Positions 16,499 through 27,600 of a DNA stretch of 64,000 nt are shown here, piece after piece. Made by a program: the position numbers and the translations under genes. Origin of the DNA: Yamagishiella unicocca. Taxonomy: Eukaryota; Chlorophyta; Chlorophyceae; Chlamydomonadales; Volvocaceae. The notes beneath the pieces are model-generated. The model worked only from the letters and a program-made list of their open reading frames with translations. It was not told the origin of the DNA and did no database searches. Within the stretch, counting starts at the first letter, position 1. Every line of letters begins with the position of its first letter. The DNA lies in the NCBI GenBank assembly GCA_003116995.1, contig BDSL01000056.1, forward strand, positions 310,001 to 374,000, read 5' to 3'.

Positions 16499-19400
16499 TC
16501 AGGTCACTCCCACAGCCCCTTCTTCGCGCGTGTGCCCCCGTCCTCCAGCTCCGCCAAAATCCCCTCTCCCCCCGCCTCCTGCCCCGCCAGCCCCCACATC
16601 CCCGGCCCCCCCCACTGCCGCCACCCCCCGCTCCCGCCCGCGCCCCCGCCCCCGCTCCTCCTCCTCGTCCACCTCCCTCCCAGCCCCCTCACACCCCCAC
16701 ACATCATCCAGAGTATACCGACCCAGCGACCCGTCCCGGAACGCTTGCAGCACCCCCCGCAGCGCCGCCGTCCGCCGCCCCACGTCCATGACCGACCCAC
16801 GGGACATGCGCCGCAGCAGCTCTGCGACGCGCCGCTCGGCATCCGCATAACTCCCACTGGGCGGCCCACGACTGGTGCTGGGGCCATAACCGCCGCTGAC
16901 GTCATCCAGCGCTCCGTTGCCGCTTAGCCCGCCGTACGCCTGGCGGTCGCTGCCGCTGGAAGCGGGGTAGGCGTCGCCGGCGGCGGCGTTGCCGCCGTCG
17001 TCGTCATCGTCTTCAAGGCCTGGCGAGGTAGGTGCAATGAGGGTATGAGAGGGGGTGAGGAGGGCCAGGCGGCGGGCTTGGGGGCATGCAGGCGGCAGGA
17101 GCGGTGTGTATGCCCTCCTGGACTCCGTTTGCCGAGCATCGCCCTCCGAGCCCCCTCCCCCCCCGAGGCCCCGTGTGTCCTCACAAAACCCTAAAACACA
17201 CACACACACACACACACATCCTGGCACGTACCCGGATGCCAGGCTGGGGCCGGAAGGTCTCGTACGGACACGACGTCGTACAGCATCCGTGCAAGGCCCA
17301 CGGCCCGGGCTTCGCGTGGCCGCCGGCCGTCGGAAGCCGCCTCACCACCGCCGCCGCCGCCGCCGCCGCGGGCGCCAGCCGCCGATCGCGCCCGCGATTT
17401 CGCCATCGCCGCCGCCAGCTGTCCGTCCGCCGCCAGCCAGAGCTGCCGCCGGTGGCTGGGCTCCGAAACCAGCATCTGCGGGGGGAGCCAGGCGAAACAG
17501 TAGCGGCAGGCCGGGCGGCAGCTCGCGCGCCAGAAGAGCGCAACCCACGCGCGCATACTAATTACAACGGGCGCTGTCGGTGGCGCCGGGAGGCATGGGG
17601 TTTCGGAGCTGGGTGGTGCTCCTCCTCCGATGTGGCACCCTCACGTAACCCCTCTCCCCCCCAACCCCTCGCCCCTAACCCCTTCACCCCGCCCCTCCCC
17701 CTCCCCTCCGCCCACCTGCACCAGGTTCCGGAGCAGCATGACCTCGTCCATCCCCCCTGGAGCCCCCGGGAGCAGCCCCGCCAGCGCCAGCCGCACCGCC
17801 ACCCCCTCGTCCCGGATGGTGGGTGGCAGCACTCCAGGGGTGTCCAGCACGTACACAAGCGGGTCACGGCACACCTGGGCCCGGGGGTGCGCGAGGGTGG
17901 TTCGGAGGGTTTGGGAGGGGTTTGGAGGAGGATTTGGAGAGAGTTTAGAGGGTTTGGAGGGTTTGGAAGGTTTGGAGGGTTTGGAGGGTTTGGAGGGTTT
18001 GGAAGGTTTGGAGGGTTTGGGGGGGCGCGAGGGTCGTCCGGAGGGTTTGGAGAGATGTTCGCGGGCTTTAAAGGTTTGGAGGACGAAGGGGGTTGTGCGG
18101 CTGTGAGCCCGGTACACCTGGTCCGGTACACCCGGTACACCTGGTCCGCAGCGGCGGCAACTGGGAGATGGAAGGTACAACCCTCCAAGCCTCCCCCCCG
18201 TCCCGGCTGCGCCCCCGCTGCTTTTACTTCTTTCCTAAGTGCCGACCCACGGGTGTCTCCTCTCAACCCCTCCGCTGTGCCCTTACCTTGAATCCTCCCA
18301 TCTGCCGTGTGACGCCCGGCAGGGGCCCGGCCCGAGCTGTCTTCTGGTAGGCCTGCTCGCCCTCCAGCAGACCTGAACGTGCGGGGTGACACCAAAGGGC
18401 GGGGAAGGGCGGGGCATGATGACGTGGCCTAATGTGGCAGGCCGTGATGTGGCGTGATGTAGCGTGGCATGATGTGGCAGGCCGTGACGTGGCGAGGACG
18501 TGTTTTAGCGACACCGCAACCGGGTAACGTACGCGGCTCCCGGCGGCCCCCGTGTTCGCACCCTCCTGCTTGGCGGCCCGCTTGAGTGCGTTGATGAGCG
18601 AGCTCTTGCCGGTGTTGGGCGCCCCCGCCACCATCACGAGGCTCAGGTCGCTGCCGGGCCGGTCCTGGCGCAGCCAGCTGAGGGCCGCGTCGAGCACCTG
18701 GCGGGATGTGTGTGGGGAGGCAAGAGGGCGGGTTGGAGGCGGGGGCGGAGGCGGGGGCGGAGGCGGGAGTGGGGCCGGGTTCGAGCGGGGTTTCAGGATG
18801 GTGCCTTCACGACCTTTCCGCAGTGGCTGCGCTGACACGCTGCTGTCCCGTCCCCTCCCCTCCCCCGTCTCCTCCTCTGTCCCTCCTCCCTCACTCCGTC
18901 TTTACCTCGCCCGGGCCCCCCCCGGGGGGTTCTTTTGTTGTACCCCCCCCCCCTCCCCCACCCGCGCGTACCTTGCCCGCGCTCCCCTCCCTGAGCGCCA
19001 CACAGGGTATGACACGCAGACCCTGGGACTGGAGCAGCGAGCAGGCGGCCTGGAGGGCGGAGGGCGGCGGCCCAGGGGGGAGAGCAGCTGACGTGGCGGC
19101 GACGAGGGCGGTGTGTGTGGCAGGCTCGGTGAGTGCGGCCCGCGAGGGGAGCTGTAGGTCGTACGGAATGCCGTACCTTTGTGGCCACGTGGTCAGCCAT
19201 GTCGAGCTTGTTTAGGACCACCAGGCGGCGCTTGTGGGCGGCCATGCGGGCCAGGTCTGGGTTGGCGGAGGAGAGCGGCAGCTGGGGTGGGGGTGGGGGT
19301 TGTACGGCGGTACGGCACGGAAAATCGGTGGGTACGGGTTGGGGAGAGAGGGGTGCGGTGGAGGCGGGGTCTTTTAGGAGGTGGAATGGGTGGAGGGCGG

Positions 19401-20036
19401 TTTGGGTGCATCACGCGATGGCGCTCCCAGTTGCGCGTGTTGTGGAAAAGTTGCGCGGGGGAGTGGAAAAGTTGCGCGTGTTGTGGAAAAGTTGCGCGCG
19501 GGCGTGGAGAGGCGGGGGGCGCGTGACGAGTGCGGCTGCGGTGGTGGTGGTGGTGGTGGCGGTGGTGGTAGTGGTGGTTTGGGTGTTTCTTGATGTGGGC
19601 TTGGGAGGAAACCCGTTGGTCGCCACTTGAGAGGTAAGTAAAACCGACTTGAGGCGGCCGCACGCGGCATGGGGCGGGGGACGAAGGGAATCGGACATTG
19701 CCATAACGGCCTCCAAGTGCTGGAGTTTGATGCCAAAGGATTGCGGCTCTCGCAAGCCTCTGTCGCCGACGGCGGCGACAGCAGCACCCGTGGGTCGGGC
19801 CCCCGGGAGCCGAGCTGTGTTGATTATGCAGCCGTTGCCCAGAATAGATTCATGCGAACTTAACGTTTCCGTCATAGGGCTCGCTTTGCACAGTCCTTGG
19901 GCCGTCAGGCTGTGCAGTAACCCACCCGGGCGTCGCGAACTTCCACCACCAGGTCGACGAATTTTAAGCGTTGCTCCATCTGTCTCAGGGCTTTAGCCAT
20001 GTGGCCGGGGAACCAGTTATAGCGTCCCCCGGCCAT
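16499..20036 (-). CDS. MTG1: MTG1-type circularly permuted ribosome-assembly GTPase
   Basis: A YlqF/RbgA/MTG1-family GTPase, which in other eukaryotes assists the large subunit of mitochondrial or plastid ribosomes. Proposed exons: 20036-19926, 19281-19177, 19049-18972, 18697-18533, 18361-18287, 17874-17716, 17475-17232 and 17019-16499. They join in frame to 485 codons plus stop, all with GT-AG introns. Exon 1 gives NWFPGHMAKALRQM and VDLVVEVRDAR. The G motifs are in permuted order: G4 VVLNKLDMAD (exon 2), G1 GAPNTGKSSLIN (exon 4), G2 Thr in PGVTRQM (exon 5), G3 DTPGVLPP (exon 6). The C-terminus has an acidic run (LEDDDDD), then AFRDGSLGRYTLDDV, and a Gly/Arg-rich tail unlike the human protein. 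The acceptor of exon 5 is the least certain. No organelle-targeting extension precedes the first Met, so an upstream exon may be missing. Confidence 0.85.
17905..18027. repeat. 9-bp TTTGGAGGG minisatellite in an MTG1 intron
   Basis: About a dozen copies of GGTTTGGAG/GGTTTGGAA in tandem inside the intron between exons 5 and 6. It resembles a G-rich telomere-like array but the unit is not a known algal telomere repeat. Confidence 0.8.
19437..19500. repeat. Short tandem repeat in MTG1 intron 1
   Basis: Three copies of GTGGAAAAGTTGCGCG at about 19-22 bp spacing, in the first intron of the GTPase gene. No function is apparent. Confidence 0.6.
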
Positions 20037-20439
20037 TGTTACGCCAACCTGAAGTGACCTCTATCAAAAGTTAATTTATTATGTTGGGGCTCTAGAAGAG
20101 TTTGATGCGACTTATGCAACGTGCGGACTCGGTACTATGTACATGACTTTTAACAGTATGTACAACAACGCACTTTCCAACAGTCAGGCCTCGGTTATGC
20201 GTGCATGCATGCATGCACACATCTTTCTAGTCCCCTGTCCTATGCCGTATTGACTAACTTCATGCTTAGTACATAGCGGGCGCGTGCGTGAAAGCGGCCA
20301 GTAACATCGTAATTTTAGGTTGGCTCCGCCGCTCGTTCACACATTTAAGGATGATCCGCGACTGTTCTGGATAGTCATTACGTAGGAAAACAGGAGTACA
20401 CCGTGTTACTTGATCGCTCGATTTACCAGCTCCAGCATC
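20037..20439. promoter_or_regulatory. Divergent intergenic region of MTG1 and CCAR1-like genes
   Basis: Only 403 bp separates the two start codons, which point away from each other, so both promoters and 5' UTRs must lie here unless upstream exons exist. The region is clearly less GC-rich than its surroundings and contains an alternating GTGCATGCATGCATGCAC tract at about 20200-20217. No clear TATA box was assigned. Confidence 0.5.
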
Positions 20440-23400
20440 ATGAGCGGCCAACAGCCGCAGCAGCAGCCCGCGGCCTGGCCCTCCGCCACACCTGGTTACG
20501 CAGCCTACGTTCCGTCTCAGCAGCTCCAGCAGCCGTCTGGCCCAGCGGCGCAGCATCCTCAGCAATGGCAGCCGCAGACCCAGAGCTCACCCGCGACAGC
20601 CTACGGTCAACCTCAGGCCCCGCAGCCGCAGCAGTCTTATTACGCGCAGCCGCAGGGGCAGCCTGCCTACGCTACGTCTGGGGTCGCGGCAACAGCGCAC
20701 CCATCGTACCCCACCACCTCGCCTTACCAGTCCGCGTACCCTCAACAGGCGCAGCAGTCGTACCCGCCGCAACAGCAGCCATACGCGCAGCCTGGCCAAC
20801 CCCCAGCTGCGCAGCAACAGCAACAGCAGCAGTCTCTGTATGGCCAGGCCTACGCTTCGGGCTATCCCCAGCAGCAGGCCCAGCAGGCGCAGCAGGCGCA
20901 ACAGGCGCAGCAGGCCCAGCAGGCCCAGCAAGCGCAGCAGCAATCCGCGCAGCCAGCAGCGGGCGCGGATTACTACCGGCCCACATCATCTCGGCCGCCA
21001 GCTGCCAAGGTGGGTTCTTTCAGTCCTGCAGGACCTAGACCTGCAGCGTGGACTACTCGGGTTTAGCGGTGGCAGGGTGAGGAGGCTGAGGGACGGAGGT
21101 CGATGGGGAGGCCGCATGCGTGAAACGAGGCGCAAACCTAAACCCTCGAGGCGCAAACCTAAACCCTCGAGGCGCAAACCTAAACCTTCGAGGCTCAAAC
21201 CTAAATCCTCGAGGCTCAAACCTAAAACCCTGAAGAACATCACATCCGTGTCCTTGTTCATAGTCCTGGAGCCCGTTCACTTTGCATTTCTTAATCACTA
21301 GCTCGTCCCGACCGCCACTCCCGTCTCCCGTCAGACGTGGGTTGGCACAGTGACCAGCCTCATCCCGCCCAACTACGGCATCGTGGACGGCGACTCGTTC
21401 TACGTGAATGCGGTGGTGACGGGGCAGCTGCCGCAGGTATGGCGAGCGGATCCAGGGGGGGGGCGCGAGTGGGGCGGAGTGGTGGCCGGAGCGGGGAGGG
21501 GAGGTGAGGTGGGGAAGAGGAGCGGCCAGCGGGCAGGTGGGGGACACGTGCGGGGAGCGCGAACACGGGTTGTATCGAGGAAAGGAGGGATGGAGGGGAG
21601 GCAGGAAGGCTGACGCGTGTTTCGGCAGCAGGTGTGCTCTCGCCATGCTTGGCCAGCGAGCACACTGCCGCTGCCCCGGACCCACTTGCCAACCTCCCTC
21701 CGCCCCCCATGTCGCATCCTCACCCCCAACCCCCGACCCCCCGGCCCCTGGGTTTGCACGCCCCGGCTGCCACCCCCCCCATCCCCCCATCGAGTTCCCC
21801 TCAACCCCGCCTCCTCCCATCGGGTTCCCTCACACCCAGCATTTCCCCATCGGGTTCCCTCACACCCAGCATTTCCCCATCGGGTTCCCTCACACCCAGC
21901 ATTTCCCCATCGGGTTCCCTCACACCCAGCATTTCCCCATCGGGTTCCCTCACACCCAGCATTTCCCCATCGGGTTCCCTCACACCCAGCATTTCCCCAT
22001 CGGGTTCCCCCTCAACCCCCATCTCGCGTCGTTCTCCCCCCCCCAACCCCCCCTCCCCCCCCTCCCCCGGCGTCCACGGGGCTTCCTCGAAACCCTCCCC
22101 CGGCGCCTGCTCGCCACCCAGACGGGCCAGCGAGTGCATTGTGAGGCAATACCCAACACGGACGGCGGCCAATACACTTGGAGGTGCACTCACGTGGAGC
22201 TGGACACGGGGGCGGCCGGCGGAGGCGCCAGCAGCGGCGCGCCCAGCGCCGCCGCCGCGCCCGCCAGCTCCAGGGGCGGCGGCGGCGGCTCCCGGGGCGC
22301 CACCGTCATTCGGCCAAATGGCCCAATCGGCCGCGGCGGCGGCGGCGACAAGGCCAAGTACAACTCCGCGCCGCCACCGGTAGTGTCGTACACCGCCGAC
22401 GTGGCGATGGCGGTGGCGGCGAACGCCGTCGAGGGCCCCGGCAGCGCCGCCACGGCTATCGTGGCGGCGCCGCCGACGCTCAAGGGGGCGCCGTTCGCCA
22501 AGCCCGCGCCGGCGCTGACGGAGGCCGAGCGCGCGCGCTCGGACACCGCCGTACAGCAACTGGCGTCGTACGGCGATCCGTCTGGCGTCGGCGCGCGGCT
22601 GCTCGCCAAGATGGGCTTCGGCGCGGCGGAGGGCAGCAAGGGCGGCCTGGGGCGCAATGAGCAGGTCGGGATGGGGTGGGGGGAAACATGGGGATGGGGG
22701 GGACAAAGGGGGGGGGGTGTGAGGCCGGTGACACGAAGAAACGACAAGATAATGGGCGCATGGTCGGCGGACAGCGAGGATGCGGGCGCATGCTGGAGCA
22801 ATGGGATGGACGACCGGCAAACCTGTGGAGCCAGGTTTCTTGGGGCTGCAGAAAGGAAAAAGAGAACGTATTAAGGGGTGGGGGGGGCGCAGGGCTGATG
22901 AGTGGGTGAGGAACGTGTGTGTACGTGTGTATGTGGGGGTGGGGGGCGGTGCGTGCACCCTGCTTTTGCGTGCCTCCGTTGGCGGTTATGAGAGGAAATT
23001 CCTAGGTAACATAAAGAAGTAAAGCTGAGTAGGAAACATTTGGTGCACTTGTTTGGAATTGCATGCTGGAGGAATTGTTTTAGGGACGTCCGCATCCCCC
23101 ACGTCCCCATCCGTCATGCAACTCACATATAGAATGTCCCAAAACTATGTATGCATCACCTTCGTTGTCCATTCACCTGGGTGTTTTCTTCCCCCTCCCC
23201 CGCCCCTCCCCCGCCCCTCCCCCGCCCTTCCCCCGCTGCAGGGTATTGCGGCACCGGTGGACCCGGTGGGGGTCCGCGGCAACGTGGGTCTGGGTTTCAG
23301 CTCCCACCAGCAGCAGCAGCTGCTGCAGGCGCAACAGCAGCTGCAGGCGCACATCGCGCTGCACCAGACCTCGTCGCACCTGCCGCCGCCGCAGCCGGAC

Positions 23401-24598
23401 AGGGGCAGCAGGCGCGGCTGGGGGCGCGCGCGGGGCCCCAACGCGGATCGGGAGCGGGACCAGGATCGGGACCGGGATCCGCGGACCCGGGATCGGGAGC
23501 GGGATCGGAAGGAGCGGCGAACGCGATCCAGATCCAGATCCAGCTCGCGATCCAGGTGCGTACGGAAGGGCGCGCTCGCGGTTCCGGAGCGTCTTGGCTC
23601 TCTTCTTCAAAGCGATGTCGATTGAAAGGGCGGTAATGGGAGCCAGTGGGGGATGATGACGCAGGGGCCGAGCGCCAGGGAGCGAGCGAGCGTCGTACGA
23701 GGCTGGTCGAGGAGGGAGCGCATGCGTCCAGGGAGGGAGGGATGTGTGAGGAAACCACCACCACCGCCACCACCGCCACCACCGCCACCACCGCCACCAC
23801 CGCCACCACCACCACCACCACCACCACCACCACCACCACCATGTGACGACCATTCCCCTCCTCTCCCGCCCCTCCCGCCTGCGCCGCAACAGCTCCCGGA
23901 GCCCCTCCTCCTCCACCTCCTCCGACTCCTCCGCCCAGAGCGGCCGCAGCCGCAGCCGCAGCGGCTCCCCCCGGGCGGCTGGCGGGTCCGCCGGCCGCTA
24001 CGCCGTACGGCCGCCCAAGTTCCACACCTGGGAGCGCCTCCGCGGCCTGGCGTCCGTCAGCAAGCGCTACAAGCGGCTCTACATCCCCTCCGACTTTTGC
24101 AGGTATCGAACCTGGTACCTTGCCCGCACATCGCAAACATGGCCGTCACCACTTGTCCTGCTGCTGCCGCTGCTGCCGCCCTCTCCGACGCGCAACGCAC
24201 AGCCGGACCCTGGCAGCCACCCAACCCCTCTACTGCCGTCTGGATGTCGGGGGCTGCCGACGGCACCGTTTGGGCTGCCGACGGCGCCTGCCTTGCTGCG
24301 TTGCTACTGCCGCCTTACCCCTGCCGCTATACTGCCGCGCTGCTGTCCTGCCTGCTGCTGCTGCTGCAGGCTTGAAGCCAAGTGGCTGGACACGCTGCCG
24401 GACCACTCGCCCCTGCCGCTGACCCACCCCATCGACTTTGTGTTCGTGGCGGCTGGATCCGGAGCTGGATCCGGGACAGGCCCCACAGGTAACGGTGACG
24501 CGCCCGCCAACATGCCGCTGGCTGAGGAGGGTCCGTCGGCGGCTGATGCCACTGAGTTAGCGGCGGATACCGCCACCGCCGCCGCCACCGCGGCCGCC

Positions 24599-24646
<48 letters not shown>

Positions 24647-27600
24647 CCGTCACCTCGGGCGGAGCCGCTCAGCGCGGCTGACGTGGCGTCTGGTCGGAGG
24701 TGGAGCGTGCGTGTGATGCTGCTGAGCGGGGTTCCGGAGCAGGTGCGGCGGCTGGGGGGGCGACGGTGTGTGTGTGGGGGGGGGGGGGGGACGAACCGGT
24801 GTGGGGGGGGGGGTTCGAGGAAGACCCGTGGATGGGGCAAAAAGGAACCGGTATGTGTGTGGGGGGAGGGAAGAGACGGCAGGTAGCAGCTCCGCGAGAA
24901 ACACCCTGCGCAGGATCTTGGATCTTGGTAGATGCAAGCCAGCGCAACACCTTGCTTTCAGTATTTGTTTGGCAACGGGGTGGCAAGTCCACGAGCGCCG
25001 CACAACAAAACCGCCCACACCGCCACCGACTCGCCACCCAACCCCCCTCCCCCCCCATGAGGGAGAAATGTCTGTCCTAAAGGGTTTCCCTTCGTGCCCG
25101 GGTTTTCGTTGCGACGCCCATGAGGGCACACCCAGCGCACCCCCTCCACACACACCTTTCTCCGCCACCTCCCTCAGGCGCTGTACGCGGAGGACCCCCA
25201 ATCGTACCGGGTAGGTGGGGCGGGACGGGGTGAACCGCTCAATCACCGCTGGCACTGGGCGGGACGGGGTGAACCGCTCAATCACCGCTGGCACTGGGCG
25301 GGGCAGCGTGGGGCAACTCGCAACTGGGTGCGCTGGCCGGGGACGAGCGCAGGCGGCAGGTGTTGGGACGGGGACCGCAGCTTGCGTTGACGGAAAGGCC
25401 GGCGGGTATGCCTGGCAAGTACCGTGTGTTCCAAGTCGAACCAAACATTAACCGCCACGGGTTTTACGAGCGTGAGTTGCGGTTGGTTTTTGTAACTGCG
25501 CGGAACCGCTCCGAGGTGATGACGAGGGTCACGGGTGCGCTATGGACGGGGCGGGGTGTACAGGGCTCAGGGTAGGACCGGATCGCCAGGACCTAGGAGG
25601 GCGAAACCCACCGGAGCCACCGCAAGCCCGCTCCCTCCCCCGCCACTCCGTCCCTCACCCTCCCTCACGCCCGCCCCCCTCGCCCTCCCTCACGCCCCTC
25701 CCCGCCCTCCCTCGCGTACTCCTCGCAGCACCCCCTCCGCAAGATGCGGCTGCTGGTGCAGAAGCGCCACCACCACCGCCACCACCATAGCGCCGCCGGT
25801 GGCAAGGGCGCGGCAGGCGGAGCCGGAGGCAGCAGCAGCAGCAGCAGCGAGATCGGCGGCGTGGGCGGGCCCTGGGACCCACGGGACGGCGGCCACCCCG
25901 CCCGGGACCCTCAGTCGCTGGTGGCTGCGGCGGTGCGCACCTTCCGCCAGACCACCGGGGTGGACCTCAGCCCCTGCAGTCAGGTGGGAGGCCAGGGGAA
26001 ACCCGGGGGGCAGCTAGGTTGGGGGTCGCGGGCTGGGGGGGCAGCCATAAAAACCGTTGGCACGACAAGAACAGGATAGTTGGCGCATGGGGTGTGTGGG
26101 GGGGGGTGCGTTGCGCCTCTCGACAGCGGGAAGTAGTGACCGCGGGAAAGGCGGCCCCCTCCCTGGACTTTCGGAATGGGCGTTGATGTTGCGGTTTAGT
26201 GGGTCCTGGGCGGGGGCAGAGAGCCAGCAGCCCCCCGGCCCCCAACCCCAACCCCAACCCCACTCTTTGAAACACAGGTAAAACCCCTAAAATCCTACAC
26301 CTAGAACTGCATTCGCCCCCCTAATCCCTTTCCTCTTCCCGCGCGCTGCTGCGTCGTCCTCACCTCCCCTGCTGCAATCAACGGTTCCCCCATCGAGCCC
26401 AACGCCCTGCAACATACCGGTACTCCCCCCAAACCCCCAACCCCTCAAGGCCCCTCCCCTCCTCCCTCCTCCCGCTCCGCCGCCTCCGCCGCCGCAGTGG
26501 GTCCGGTTCGCCGACGTGGTGTACGTGCGCCCCCCGGCCGCCACTGCGCCCGACAGCTGCGGCTCCGGCAGCGGGCTGGTGGAGGAGCGGGTGGTGCTGC
26601 TGGTGCCGGTGGACGCGGCGGCGGCGGCGCAGTCCAGCCCGGCGGCGGTGGAGGCCATCGCCAGGGCGCAGGTGGGCGGCTCCAGGGGGGTTCGAGGGAG
26701 ACCCGTGGATGCCCGAAAAAACCGTTTAGAACAGGCGTTTAGGACAGGCGTTTAGAACAGGCGTTTCAAAAGGGGGGGGGATATAAGGGAATCCGCGAAT
26801 CCACGGCCGGCAAGCCGAGGGGGGGACTCCAGGGTGGGAACGGGTGGAGCGGAAACCCATGCGTACGACATAGGAGGAGGAGGAGGAGGAGGAGGAGGAG
26901 GCGGAGGAGGTAGTGAGCAAGAGGAGGGGGAGCAAAACACGTGTTGGGACAGCTGGTCGGCGGGAGGGGGGGGGGCGGGGCGCCTTGATGCGGGGGGGGC
27001 CTTATGCGCCGAGGCCTCCCCGCGCCCTTGCCTGCCCTGTCTGTCGCCAGTACCAGTACCGAGACAACCCAATAACCTACACCCCGAGTAAGCCTACATC
27101 GCGCCAAACGCTCCTCGCCAGCACTCAGTGAAGCCGAAGCCGAACCTGTTAATCGCTGTTACCGACCTTTTTTACTGACCATTGTCACCTTTGGTTTGCT
27201 GTGTATTGCCCCCCCCCCCCGCCCCCGCCCCCGCCCCCCCTCCAGGACGCCGTGTTTGGCGAGGAGCGCGCGAGGCTGGACGCCGAGGCAGCTGAGGCTG
27301 CTGCCCGGGCGGCTGTGGAGGTGGCGGCTGAGGCCACCCGGCGGGCGGTGGCGGCCGGAGGGGACGACGCGGCGATGGACGCCAGCAGCCTCACAGTGGT
27401 GCAGCTGCAGGTGCGGGGAGGGGGTTCGAGGGAAACCCGTGGATGCGGGGGGGGGGTTCAGGGAGGCAGGGGGTGTCGGAGGCAGGGGGGGAACCTCGGG
27501 AGCTCGTGAACGAACTGGTTCGTCCACTAGTTCGTCCACGTGACGTGGAAGCGATACATGGGTCGGGGCTTGCCAGGTCAAGCTTTGCCTTCCTGCCCGG

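Noticed and set aside
21504..22874. A 456-codon plus-strand frame across CCAR1 intron 2 and exon 3
   Set aside because: Only the part from 22122 carries the S1/G-patch-like protein; the rest is minisatellite and intron, with a clear CAG acceptor at 22121.
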